Source: Arenimonas sp. SCN 70-307
Lineage (GTDB): Bacteria; Pseudomonadota; Gammaproteobacteria; Xanthomonadales; Xanthomonadaceae
Direction of reading: 5' to 3'
NCBI RefSeq assembly: GCF_001724815.1
Contig: NZ_MEDO01000004.1
Location: 1 to 64,000 of the forward strand
Length of the DNA stretch: 64,000 nt
In this document: positions 47,075 to 55,121 of the stretch, piece after piece
How positions within the stretch are numbered: the first letter of the stretch is position 1
Layout of the letters: each line of letters starts with the position of its first letter
Translations under genes and position numbers: made by a program
Notes under the pieces: model-generated
Databases searched by the model: none
What the model saw: only the letters and a program-made list of their open reading frames with translations
What the model was told of the DNA's origin: nothing

Positions 47075-48093
47075 GGCGCGCCGCGGCCCCGGCGCAGGTC
47101 GCGCAGCTGCTGCAGGGCCGCGCCCTGGTCGGGCAGGGCCGGCGCCAGCGACTGGCCGGACAGCGCCGACAGGCGCTCGCGGCGCTCGCGCAGCAGCGCG
47201 TCGTCGGCATACAGCCGCTGCAACCACTGGTCGATGCGCACCAGGCTGGCCTGGAAGGACGGGTCGTCGCGGCGCTCCATGGCGGTGCGCGCCAAGGCGA
47301 GTTCCAGCGCCAGCGTCGCTTCGCCGGTGGCGCGGTCGGCCGGGGAAATCAGGTCCTGGCTCGAGCTCGGGCGCACCTGCACCACGGCGTCGAGCACGCG
47401 GCGCCAGCCACTGCTGCCCTCGCCGGCCGCCGGCGGCGTGCCGGGCGCGCGGCTGGTCAGGCGCGGCAGCGTGGTTTCGAGCGCGTCGAGTTCGCCGGCT
47501 GCCAGCGCACGCGGGTCGTCGGGCAGCGCGCGCAGCGCCGCCAGCTCCTGGGCGATGGTCTGGCGCAGGCTGATGAACTGCGGGTCGGTGAGCGGCGCCA
47601 GCGCCTGCTGGGCCAGCGCGGTGGCGCGGATCGCGCCCTCCTTGTCGCCGGCCACCACCAGGCGCGCCTGCGCCAGGCCCAGCAGCAGCTCGACTTCATC
47701 CAGGCGCAGCGCCTGCGCGCCTTCGGCGGCCTGGGTGGAGAGCTCGCGCAGGTTTTCCTCGAGGATGGCGGCGCGCTGGCCCACGCCCAGCACTTCCTCG
47801 CGCAGCAGGCCGGTGCGGGCCTGGGTGTCGACCACGCGCTGTTCGATGCCCTGCTGGTTGCGGCGCAGCGAGGCGACGGCCTGCTCGGCCTCGAGCAGGC
47901 GCGCGTCCAGGGCTTCCGGGCTCAGGTCCGGGCCGTCGGCGGGCGTGGCGCCGCGCTGGCTCCACCACCAGGCGCCGCCGGCGCCCACGGCCACCAGTAC
48001 CAGCGCGCCAAGCAGCCAGCCGAACAGCCCCGGGCCGCGGCCAGGGGAGCGGGAAATCACGGTCTCGTCTTGCTCGGTGTCCACGGGGGGCAT
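47071..48093 (-). CDS. hemX: HemX-like protein
   Basis: HemX-type protein of 340 aa (PF04375), once annotated as uroporphyrinogen-III C-methyltransferase but without that enzyme's SAM-binding motifs. A cytosolic N-terminal tail, one membrane segment (about residues 24-44), a coiled-coil stretch (about 60-110) and a helical domain (QALAPLTDPQFISLRQTIAQ, QDLISPADRATGEATLALEL). It lies between hemD and hemY with a 4-bp overlap to hemY and a 23-bp gap to hemD, forming the classical block. The role is presumed to be organising tetrapyrrole enzymes at the membrane. Confidence 0.88.
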   Translation of the reverse strand: MPPVDTEQDETVISRSPGRGPGLFGWLLGALVLVAVGAGGAWWWSQRGATPADGPDLSPEALDARLLEAEQAVASLRRNQQGIEQRVVDTQARTGLLREEVLGVGQRAAILEENLRELSTQAAEGAQALRLDEVELLLGLAQARLVVAGDKEGAIRATALAQQALAPLTDPQFISLRQTIAQELAALRALPDDPRALAAGELDALETTLPRLTSRAPGTPPAAGEGSSGWRRVLDAVVQVRPSSSQDLISPADRATGEATLALELALARTAMERRDDPSFQASLVRIDQWLQRLYADDALLRERRERLSALSGQSLAPALPDQGAALQQLRDLRRGRGAP

Positions 48094-48116
48094 CAACGCG
48101 GGAATCGTTGCCAATC

Positions 48117-48893
48117 CTACCGGAAGCGTCCCTGGCCAACATCGGCGGCCAGGGCCCCGAGCATCGTTTCCGGTGCCGCGCCCGGTGCCAGCACGAGCGC
48201 CCGGAAGCCCAGCGCCGCCAGTTGCGCCGCCAGGCGCGGGCTGCTCACCACCGCCGGGCGCGCGCGCAGGGCCTCGCGGCCCGCTTCGTCGAGGGGTTTC
48301 CACAGCCCGTCGAAGGCTTCCGAACTGCTCACCAGCAGCGCCGTCTGCGCCGGCAGCTTGCGCAGGCGGCGCAGGCGCGCCGCGCGCGGGTGCACGGCCA
48401 CGCGCTGGTAGACGTTGGCGCGATGGACGGCGGCGCCGCGCTGGGCCAGGGTTTCGGGAATCAGCCCGCGCCCGCCCGGTGCCGTCAGCAGGCCCACCGC
48501 GGACGGCGGCGGCTTGAGCGCAGGCAGCGCGAGCAGCGCTTCGGAATCGGTGCCGCTGTCCGGGAAGGCGGCGCCCGCCACGCCCGCGCGCTCCAGCGCC
48601 GCCGCCGTGCCGGCACCCAGCGCCAGCCAGCGCTGTCCGGGCGCGGCCGCCAGCGCCAGCTGCTGGCTGGCGAAGCGCACCGCCGCCGGGCTGGTGACCA
48701 CCACCACCGGGCAGGCCAGGGCGGCGACCAGCGCCGGCCTCGCCGGCAGCGGACGCAGGGCCAGCGTGGACACCGACACCACGCCGGCACCGAGCGCCGA
48801 CGCGGCCCGGCGCACCGGCGCGTGGCTGCCCGAGGGGCGCAGCGAGATGACGTACCATCCCGCCAGCGCTGGCGCGGACCCGATCTTGTCCAT
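48117..48893 (-). CDS. hemD: uroporphyrinogen-III synthase
   Basis: Uroporphyrinogen-III synthase of 258 aa, closing hydroxymethylbilane to uroporphyrinogen III with inversion of ring D. The family is poorly conserved in sequence; the evidence is the two-domain layout, VVVTSPAAVRFA near residue 66, GLLTAPGGRGLIPETLAQRGA near 133, VYQRVAVHP, and LLVSSSEAFDGLW near 188, together with hemX and hemY immediately downstream. ATG 48893. hemC, usually upstream, is not in this position; the next gene upstream is divergent, so hemC must lie elsewhere. Confidence 0.88.
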   Translation of the reverse strand: MDKIGSAPALAGWYVISLRPSGSHAPVRRAASALGAGVVSVSTLALRPLPARPALVAALACPVVVVTSPAAVRFASQQLALAAAPGQRWLALGAGTAAALERAGVAGAAFPDSGTDSEALLALPALKPPPSAVGLLTAPGGRGLIPETLAQRGAAVHRANVYQRVAVHPRAARLRRLRKLPAQTALLVSSSEAFDGLWKPLDEAGREALRARPAVVSSPRLAAQLAALGFRALVLAPGAAPETMLGALAADVGQGRFR

Positions 48894-48931
48894 GCCGACA
48901 GCTTGGCACAGCCTTCGGGAATCGGCATTGC

Positions 48932-49381
48932 ATGGACCTGCTCGACGAACTCAACGCCCACTACGACGCCATGCCGCCGGTGGCGGCGATGCAGGTGCGC
49001 GCGGTGCACTACGACGGCCAGCGCCTGCGCCTGCACGCGCCGCTGGCGTGCAACGTCAACGACAAGGCCTGCGCCTTCGGCGGCAGCCTGGTGAGCCTGA
49101 TGACCCTGGCCGGCTGGGGCCTGCTGACCCTGCGCCTGCGCGAGGCCGGCATCCAGGCCGAGGTCTACGTGGCCGACAGCCAGGTGCGCTACCTCGCGCC
49201 CGTGTACACCGACCTCGAGGCCGAGGCCTGGCTGGCCCCCGAGGTGGACTGGGACGCGGTGCTGGCGGCCTGGGCCGCCCGCGGCCGCGCCCGCGCCGGC
49301 GTGCTGGCCCGGGTGGCCGGCGCCGACGGTGGCAACGCGGCCGAACTCAGCGGCCGGTTCGCGGCCTTGCGGCCGGCGTGA
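48932..49381 (+). CDS. YiiD C-terminal-type thioesterase
   Basis: Putative hotdog-fold thioesterase of 149 aa matching the C-terminal domain of YiiD (PF09500) as a free-standing protein. The hallmark is the N-x-N-D-K-x-x-A-F-G-G-S-L segment, here NVNDKACAFGGSLVSLMTLA, followed by the YVADSQVRYLAPVYTDLEAE strand pair. The substrate is probably an acyl-CoA or acyl-ACP but is unknown. Divergent from hemD with a 38-bp gap; the next gene has its own promoter. Confidence 0.82.
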   Translation: MDLLDELNAHYDAMPPVAAMQVRAVHYDGQRLRLHAPLACNVNDKACAFGGSLVSLMTLAGWGLLTLRLREAGIQAEVYVADSQVRYLAPVYTDLEAEAWLAPEVDWDAVLAAWAARGRARAGVLARVAGADGGNAAELSGRFAALRPA

Positions 49382-49401
49382 GCACGGCGGCGCGAGGCGG
49401 G

Positions 49402-49407
49402 CATAAT
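49402..49407 (+). promoter_or_regulatory. -10 box, leaderless start of lipoprotein gene
   Basis: CATAAT at 49402-49407 in the context CATAATGCGGCCATG lies 6 nt before ATG 49414, so transcription should begin at the start codon. The GCGGCC spacer is shared with the box at 23862. Confidence 0.55.
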
Positions 49408-49413
49408 GCGGCC

Positions 49414-49833
49414 ATGAACCGGATCCTGCGCCCGCTCGTCCTGACCTGCCTGGTGCTCCTGCTCGCCGCCTGCGCCGGCGGCGGCGGCCAGCGCAGCCCC
49501 CGCGACCAGATGCTCTACCACTACGTGAGCGCGGTGCGCTGGAGCGACTTCGACGCCGCCTACGGGTTCCTCGACCCGGCCTGGCTGGCCGCCAACCCCA
49601 TGACCGACGCCGAGCGCGAGCGCTACCGGCAGTTCCAGGTCTCGGGCTACGAGGTCAAGTCGGCGCGCGAACCGGCCGAGGGCGAGTACGAGCAGGTGGT
49701 CGAGGTGCGGGTGGTCAACCGCCACACCCAGGTGGAGAAGCTCATCACCGACCGCCAGCGCTGGCGTTACGACGCCCAGGCCAAGCGCTGGTGGCTGGCC
49801 AGCGGCCTGCCCGACCTGGACGCGGCGCGCTGA
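49414..49833 (+). CDS. small lipoprotein, unknown function
   Basis: Predicted lipoprotein of 139 aa. Signal peptide MNRILRPLVLTCLVLLLAAC with lipobox LAAC (Cys20). The mature part, after a Gly-rich linker, is a compact alpha/beta-like domain (YVSAVRWSDFDAAYGFLDPA, YEVKSAREPAEGEYEQVVEV, WRYDAQAKRWWLASGLP) that looks like a small NTF2-like or DUF4878-type fold, which is my inference. Likely translated from a leaderless mRNA given the -10 box 6 nt upstream. Sits between a thioesterase gene and a rhodanese gene on the same strand, each with its own promoter-like box. Confidence 0.75.
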   Translation: MNRILRPLVLTCLVLLLAACAGGGGQRSPRDQMLYHYVSAVRWSDFDAAYGFLDPAWLAANPMTDAERERYRQFQVSGYEVKSAREPAEGEYEQVVEVRVVNRHTQVEKLITDRQRWRYDAQAKRWWLASGLPDLDAAR

Positions 49834-49861
49834 TCGGTTTGGCCGGCGGGGCCCGCGGCCC

Positions 49862-49867
49862 CATAAT
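49862..49867 (+). promoter_or_regulatory. -10 box upstream of rhodanese gene
   Basis: CATAAT at 49862-49867 within CCCCATAATGCCCGG lies 30 nt before ATG 49898. No -35 identified. Confidence 0.45.
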
Positions 49868-49897
49868 GCCCGGCCCACCTGCGTCGAACCGTCTTCC

Positions 49898-50329
49898 ATG
49901 GATCGCCTGACCGAATTCTTCCAAGCCAACCTGGTGCTGTCGCTGGTGTTCGCCGGCCTCACCGTGGCGCTCATCTACACCGAGATCGCCCGCCTGTTCC
50001 GGGGCTTCAAGGGCATCACGCCGGCCCAGCTCACCGACCTGATCAACCGCGAGGGCGCGCTGGTGCTCGACATCCGCGGCCAGGGCGAGTTCGAGAAGGG
50101 CCACATCATCGGCTCCAAACACCTGCTGCCCAGCCAGGTCGACCCCGAGGGCAAGCTCCTGGCCAAGGCCAAGGTGTCGCCGGTGGTGGTGGTCTGCGCC
50201 GCGGGCATCACCGCTTCCGGCGTCGCCGGCCGGCTGGTGAAGGCCGGCTACAAGCAGGTCAGCATCCTCGAGGGCGGCATCGGCGCCTGGCAGCAGGCCG
50301 GCCTGCCGCTGGCCAAGGGCAAGGCCTGA
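49898..50329 (+). CDS. membrane-anchored rhodanese-like protein (YibN type)
   Basis: Protein of 143 aa with one N-terminal membrane segment (about residues 10-30) and a rhodanese domain (about 42-138). The active-site Cys is present in VVVVCAAGITASG, and the conserved LDIRGQGEFEKGHIIGSKH and EGGIGAWQQAGLP motifs are recognisable. It corresponds to YibN, which in E. coli also stands just upstream of grxC-secB-gpsA; here secB and gpsA follow directly and grxC is missing from the block. The domain should carry sulfur as a persulfide; the physiological acceptor is unknown. Confidence 0.88.
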   Translation: MDRLTEFFQANLVLSLVFAGLTVALIYTEIARLFRGFKGITPAQLTDLINREGALVLDIRGQGEFEKGHIIGSKHLLPSQVDPEGKLLAKAKVSPVVVVCAAGITASGVAGRLVKAGYKQVSILEGGIGAWQQAGLPLAKGKA

Positions 50330-50371
50330 GGCCCCGCGCCGGTGCTTTCGCGCGGGCCTCGGGCGCCGTGC

Positions 50372-50377
50372 GATAAT
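50372..50377 (+). promoter_or_regulatory. -10 box upstream of secB
   Basis: GATAAT at 50372-50377 in GTGCGATAATCCCCGG lies 42 nt upstream of the secB ATG and matches five of six -10 positions. Confidence 0.45.
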
Positions 50378-50419
50378 CCCCGGTCTTTCCACGATTCCCC
50401 TTAATTCCCGGAGCAAACC

Positions 50420-50917
50420 ATGGCCGAGCAGAACAACGGCGCCGTCGCCGCGAGCGAACAGCAGGCGCAGTTCACCATCCAGAAGATCTACGTCAAGGAC
50501 ATCTCCTTCGAGGCGCCCAACGCGCCGCAGGTCTTCAACGAAACCGGCCAGCCGCAGCTCGAGCTCAGCCTCAACCAGAAGGTCGGCCGCGTGGGCGAGG
50601 ACCTGTTCGAGTGCGTGCTCGCGGTCACCGTGACCTGCAAGATCGCCGACAAGACCGTCTACCTGGCCGAGGTCGAGCAGGCCGGCCTGTTCCAGCTCGC
50701 CGGCTTCGACGAGCGCACCCTGGACATGATGCTCGGCACCTACTGCCCGAACGTGCTGTTCCCGTACGCCCGCCAGACCGTGGGCGACCTGGTCGCCTCG
50801 GGCGGCTTCCCGCCGTTCTACCTGCAGCCGATCAACTTCGAGGCGCTGTACGCCGAGGGCCTGCGCCGCCGCGCCGAGCAGGCCCAGGCCGCCGCCCCGG
50901 GCGCCGGCAACGCCTGA
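50420..50917 (+). CDS. secB: protein-export chaperone SecB
   Basis: Cytosolic tetrameric chaperone SecB, 165 aa, which holds preproteins unfolded and hands them to SecA. The family core is clear: [69 protein letters not shown] and [22 protein letters not shown] 50420 with CCGGAG 9 nt upstream. gpsA follows after 10 bp, the common proteobacterial order. Confidence 0.97.
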   Translation: MAEQNNGAVAASEQQAQFTIQKIYVKDISFEAPNAPQVFNETGQPQLELSLNQKVGRVGEDLFECVLAVTVTCKIADKTVYLAEVEQAGLFQLAGFDERTLDMMLGTYCPNVLFPYARQTVGDLVASGGFPPFYLQPINFEALYAEGLRRRAEQAQAAAPGAGNA

Positions 50918-50927
50918 CCCGGGCCGC

Positions 50928-51956
50928 GTGCCGGTGAATTCGGCCAAGCCATCGATCGCCGTGCTCGGGAGTGGCTCCTGGGGCACGGCGCTGGCCAGCC
51001 TGATCGCCCGCAACGGGCACCCGACCACGATCTGGGGGCGCGACGCCGCCCAGGTCGCGGCCATCGCCCGCACGCACGAGAACCCGCGCTACCTGCCGGG
51101 CATCCCGCTGCCCGAATCGCTGGCGGCCAGCACCGACCTGGCCGCCACCGTGGCCGGTGCCGACCTGGTGCTGGCGGTGACGCCCAGCCATGCCTTCACC
51201 GAAACCCTGCATGCGCTGGCGCCGCACCGTCGCGCCGGCGCCGGCGTGGCCTGGGCCACCAAGGGCTTCGAGCCCGGCTCGGGCCGCTTCCTGCATGAAG
51301 TCGCCGCCGAAGCCCTGGGTGCCGACGTGCCGCTGGCCGTGGTCACCGGGCCGTCCTTCGCCAAGGAAGTGGCCCAGGGCCTGCCCACCGCGGTCACCGT
51401 GCACTCCGACGACGAGGCCTTCGCCCAGTCGGTGGCCGGTTCGCTGCACGGCCCCACCTTCCGCGCCTACACCGGCAACGACATGCTCGGCGCCGAGCTG
51501 GGTGGCGCCATGAAGAACGTGCTGGCGGTCGCCACCGGCGTCGCCGACGGCATGCAGCTGGGCCTCAACGCCCGCGCCGGCCTGATCACCCGCGGCCTGA
51601 ACGAGATGCTGCGGCTCAACCTCGCGCTCGGCGGCAAGGCCGAGACGCTGATGGGCCTGGCGGGCCTGGGCGACCTGGTGCTCACCTGCACGGGCGACCT
51701 CTCCCGCAACCGTCGCCTCGGCCTCGCCCTCGGCCGCGGCCAGTCCATCGCCGAGGCGGTGGCGGCCATCGGCCAGGTGGTGGAGTCGGTGCAGACCGCC
51801 GACGAAGTGATGCGCCTGGCCGAGCGCCACGGCATCGAGCTGCCGATCTCGGCCCTGGTGCGCGAAGTGCTGCACGGCACGATCACCCCGGTCGAAGGCC
51901 TTAAGATGCTGCTCGCCCGCGAGCAGAAGCCGGAGTTCCCCGAAGGCCTGCTCTGA
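50928..51956 (+). CDS. gpsA: glycerol-3-phosphate dehydrogenase [NAD(P)+]
   Basis: Makes sn-glycerol 3-phosphate from dihydroxyacetone phosphate for phospholipid synthesis; 342 aa. Rossmann motif [12 protein letters not shown] near residue 12, then [11 protein letters not shown], the catalytic Lys region [31 protein letters not shown], and [21 protein letters not shown]. Start is GTG 50928 or the GTG two codons later. Follows secB by 10 bp. A two-way hairpin terminator lies directly downstream. Confidence 0.96.
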   Translation: MPVNSAKPSIAVLGSGSWGTALASLIARNGHPTTIWGRDAAQVAAIARTHENPRYLPGIPLPESLAASTDLAATVAGADLVLAVTPSHAFTETLHALAPHRRAGAGVAWATKGFEPGSGRFLHEVAAEALGADVPLAVVTGPSFAKEVAQGLPTAVTVHSDDEAFAQSVAGSLHGPTFRAYTGNDMLGAELGGAMKNVLAVATGVADGMQLGLNARAGLITRGLNEMLRLNLALGGKAETLMGLAGLGDLVLTCTGDLSRNRRLGLALGRGQSIAEAVAAIGQVVESVQTADEVMRLAERHGIELPISALVREVLHGTITPVEGLKMLLAREQKPEFPEGLL

Positions 51957-51978
51957 GCCGCGTTTCCCGCGCGCAAAA

Positions 51979-52010
51979 AGAAAGCCCGGCCGAAGCCGGG
52001 CTTTCTCGTT
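51979..52010. terminator. bidirectional rho-independent terminator
   Basis: AGAAAGCCCGGC (51979-51990), loop CGAA, GCCGGGCTTTCT (51995-52006), followed by CGTTTTC on the plus strand and, read from the minus strand, a T-rich flank (complement of CAAAAAG). It separates convergent gpsA and the Ax21-like gene. Confidence 0.9.
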
Positions 52011-52026
52011 TTCGATCCGTGGGGGA

Positions 52027-52575
52027 TCAGAAGCTGGCGCGCAGGCCGAGCAGGTAGGTCTCGCCGCCGTCGGCGAACTCGACCTCACCCACCACGCCCC
52101 AGGTCTGGCTGAACTTGTACTGGCCGCCGACCGTGGCGCTGAAGTCGCCGCTGAAGTCGCTGCCGTCGATGTAGTTGGCCTTGAGCAGGCCCTCGAACTT
52201 GTCCGAGAACGAGCCGCGCAGGCCGACCGAGGTGCGGTAGCCGTCGATGTCGCCGAAGCCGTTGACGTCGGCGTTGATGTAGGCCAGCTCCGCGATCAGG
52301 GCGGTGTTGGCCGACAGGCCGTGGGCGTAGCCGATGCCCAGGTCGTAGGTGTCGACGTCGATGTTGGTGTTGTCGATCTCGACGGTGTTGTAGCCGCCGA
52401 AGCCGTAGAAGCCCGACTGGCCGAACTCGAACGAGCCACGCACGCCGAAGCCGTCGGCGTCGCCGTCGACGTTGACGTAGTTGCCTTCGACGTAGGTGTA
52501 GCTGAGCTTGTCGTCGGCCTGGGCCGACAGCGGGAGCAGGGAAGCCAGGGCAAGGGCAATGAGGGAGCGCTTCAT
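52027..52575 (-). CDS. Ax21/Omp1X-like outer-membrane protein
   Basis: Exported beta-barrel-type protein of 182 aa. Signal peptide MKRSLIALALASLLPLSAQA, then alternating strands such as LSYTYVEGNYVNVDGD, DLGIGYAHGLSANTALIAEL, FEGLLKANYIDGSDFSG and a terminal phenylalanine (LLGLRASF), typical of outer-membrane barrels. The start of the mature protein and its length resemble the Ax21 (Omp1X) family of Xanthomonas and relatives. Ax21 was reported as a secreted signal, a claim later withdrawn; it is best regarded as an outer-membrane protein carried on vesicles. The mature part is acidic with many Asp-Gly repeats. It is monocistronic, bounded by a terminator. Confidence 0.8.
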   Translation of the reverse strand: MKRSLIALALASLLPLSAQADDKLSYTYVEGNYVNVDGDADGFGVRGSFEFGQSGFYGFGGYNTVEIDNTNIDVDTYDLGIGYAHGLSANTALIAELAYINADVNGFGDIDGYRTSVGLRGSFSDKFEGLLKANYIDGSDFSGDFSATVGGQYKFSQTWGVVGEVEFADGGETYLLGLRASF

Positions 52576-52692
52576 GTTTTTGTACTTCCGTTGTTGTTGG
52601 GGGAGGCCCCGCATCGCGAGGCTGGGGGCCAGTATCCGAATCCAAACGTAACGAAGGATTAACCCGGCACTGACTCGCACTTAACCGTGTCG

Positions 52693-53166
52693 TCAGTCAT
52701 GGGTGCGAGCGCCTGCGTAGCCGAACTGGCGCCAGGCCTCGAACACAGCCACGGCGACGGCGTTGGAGAGATTGAGGCTGCGCTGGCCGGCGCGCATCGG
52801 CAGCGTGAGCTGGTTTTGCGGCGCGACGCCCGTGAGGACCTCCGGCGGCAGGCCGCGGGTCTCCGGTCCGAACAGCAGCGCATCACCCTGGCGATAGGCG
52901 GGCTCGTCGAAACGCCGCGTTGCACGCGCGCTGAACGCGAACAGCCGCGGCTGGCCCAGTGCGTCCAGGCAGTCATCGAGGCTGGCATGGCAGCGCATGC
53001 TGGCGAACTCGTGGTAGTCCAGGCCGGCGCGGCGCAGGCGCGCGTCGTCGAGCTCGAAACCGAGCGGCTCGACCAGGTGCAGGTGGGCGCCGGTGTTGGC
53101 GCATAGCCGGATCACGTTGCCCGTATTGGGCGGGATCTCGGGCTGGTAAAGGATGACGTGCAGCAT
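52693..53166 (-). CDS. trmL: tRNA (cytidine(34)-2'-O)-methyltransferase
   Basis: SPOUT-class methyltransferase of 157 aa, modifying the wobble base ribose of leucine tRNAs. Typical features: [21 protein letters not shown] at the N-terminus, [23 protein letters not shown] (cofactor-binding knot) and [26 protein letters not shown] at the C-terminus. ATG 53166. A single-gene unit on the minus strand, followed by the Ax21-like gene after about 118 bp; a small gene of unknown function lies 36 bp upstream on the same strand. Confidence 0.95.
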   Translation of the reverse strand: MLHVILYQPEIPPNTGNVIRLCANTGAHLHLVEPLGFELDDARLRRAGLDYHEFASMRCHASLDDCLDALGQPRLFAFSARATRRFDEPAYRQGDALLFGPETRGLPPEVLTGVAPQNQLTLPMRAGQRSLNLSNAVAVAVFEAWRQFGYAGARTHD

Positions 53167-53202
53167 CGCGGCATTATCGCCGCGCGAGGGTCGGGGCGGG
53201 GC

Positions 53203-53430
53203 TCAGCCGGCGCAGTGCAGGCGGCGGACCAGCAGGCCCAGGTCGCCGGGCATGCGCGACAGGCCGCGCGGGCCGGCCTGGCCCGGACCCGATTCGCAGG
53301 CCAGGCCCGCCGAGACCACGTCGCCCAGGGTCTTTTGCAGGCTGGGCGGTTCGAACAGCAGGGCGGCCAGGCCCAGGGCCAGCAGCGGCAGGGCGGCCAG
53401 GCTTCGGCGCAGGTGCGTTTGGTGGGACAT
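53203..53430 (-). CDS. small exported or anchored protein, unknown
   Basis: Possible 75-aa protein. N-terminal hydrophobic stretch (about residues 9-27: RSLAALPLLALGLAALLFEP), then a polar tail with two cysteines (LACESGP and RLHCAG). ATG 53430 has GGAAG 6 nt upstream; the frame is open to 53505 but earlier starts lack a ribosome site. No family recognised. It follows the exported protein gene 53533-54318 on the same strand by about 100 bp. Confidence 0.45.
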   Translation of the reverse strand: MSHQTHLRRSLAALPLLALGLAALLFEPPSLQKTLGDVVSAGLACESGPGQAGPRGLSRMPGDLGLLVRRLHCAG

Positions 53431-53532
53431 GGCGGCTTCCGGTTTCAGGAGGTGGCACCAAGGTTTTGCAGGAAGCGTGCCATCCACCATGGCCTTTGGA
53501 ATCAAAGACTTGGCGGTGTCCGGGCTGTCCGC

Positions 53533-54311
53533 TCAGCCGCCGCGGACGCTGCAGGCGGACAGTGGCTCGGCCGACAGGGCCTGCCACTGGTCCGGGGCGG
53601 CCGGCCCGGCCGGGCGGGGGAAGTCGATGCGCGCCAGCAGCTGGTCCTTGCCCTGGTCGTCGCGCAGGTTGCTCAGGCCCTCGAAGCGCAGCAGGCGGCG
53701 GCTGTCGCGGCCGTAGGCCACGTCGATGTGCGGCGCCAGCCAGCCCAGCAGGCCGCCCAGGCGCAGCCGGAAGAACTCGGCCGGCTCGCCCGCCACTTCG
53801 CCGGCGCCGCGGCGGCGCACGGTGAAGTCGTAGGCGTCGAGCCGGGAAGGCACCGCGAACTGCAGCGGCACCGGCTTGCCGTCGAGCAGCGGCTGCCAGC
53901 GCTCGCGGATGAACTCGTCGAAGCCGGCATCGGCCACCAGGGCCTCGCCGCCGGCCACCGGCGCACTGCGCTCGGCGGCCTGCGGGCCGCGCCGCACCCA
54001 CAGCTCGCCGGCGTCGCCGGCGCGGCGCAAGCCCTCGCGATAGCCCAGGCGCACGTCCTCGAAGGAGAACGCGGGCGCGAGCGAGGAGTCGCCGTAATCG
54101 ACCTGCTTGCGCGCGAAGGCGGTGCCGTCGGTGCAGCGGTAGACCACCAGGCGCCTGCGCAGCTCGCCGTCGGCGTGGTCGAGCAGGTGCTGCTCGCGAT
54201 AGAGCAGCGCGCCGCTGTCGGGGTCGCGCGCAAGGCCTTCCTGGAACTGCAGCGAGGCGGCCGCCGGCGCGGCGAGCGCGGCGATCGAAACAGCCAGCAT
54301 CAGGCGAAGCT

Positions 54312-54318
<7 letters not shown>
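53533..54318 (-). CDS. periplasmic protein, unknown function
   Basis: Predicted exported protein of 261 aa. Signal peptide (about residues 1-21: MVKLRLMLAVSIAALAAPAA), then a beta-rich domain (SLQFQEGLARDPDSGALLYR, LRRRLVVYRCTDGTAFARKQ, PLQFAVPSRLDAYDFTVRRR, IDVAYGRDSRRLLRFEGLS). The alternation and lack of catalytic motif suggest a ligand-binding or envelope-assembly protein; I know the pattern only as conserved hypothetical in related bacteria. The first 7 bp overlap the end of the SDR gene, so the two are co-transcribed. Confidence 0.75.
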
Positions 54319-55025
<707 letters not shown>

Positions 55026-55121
55026 CTCCCGACTATGGCCTTCGGCCTAGTGTATGGCCCGTCAATGCAGGCTAGGATTCAAGCCCCCCGGGCTGTCCGG
55101 GTGAAGAACAGGAACCCACGC

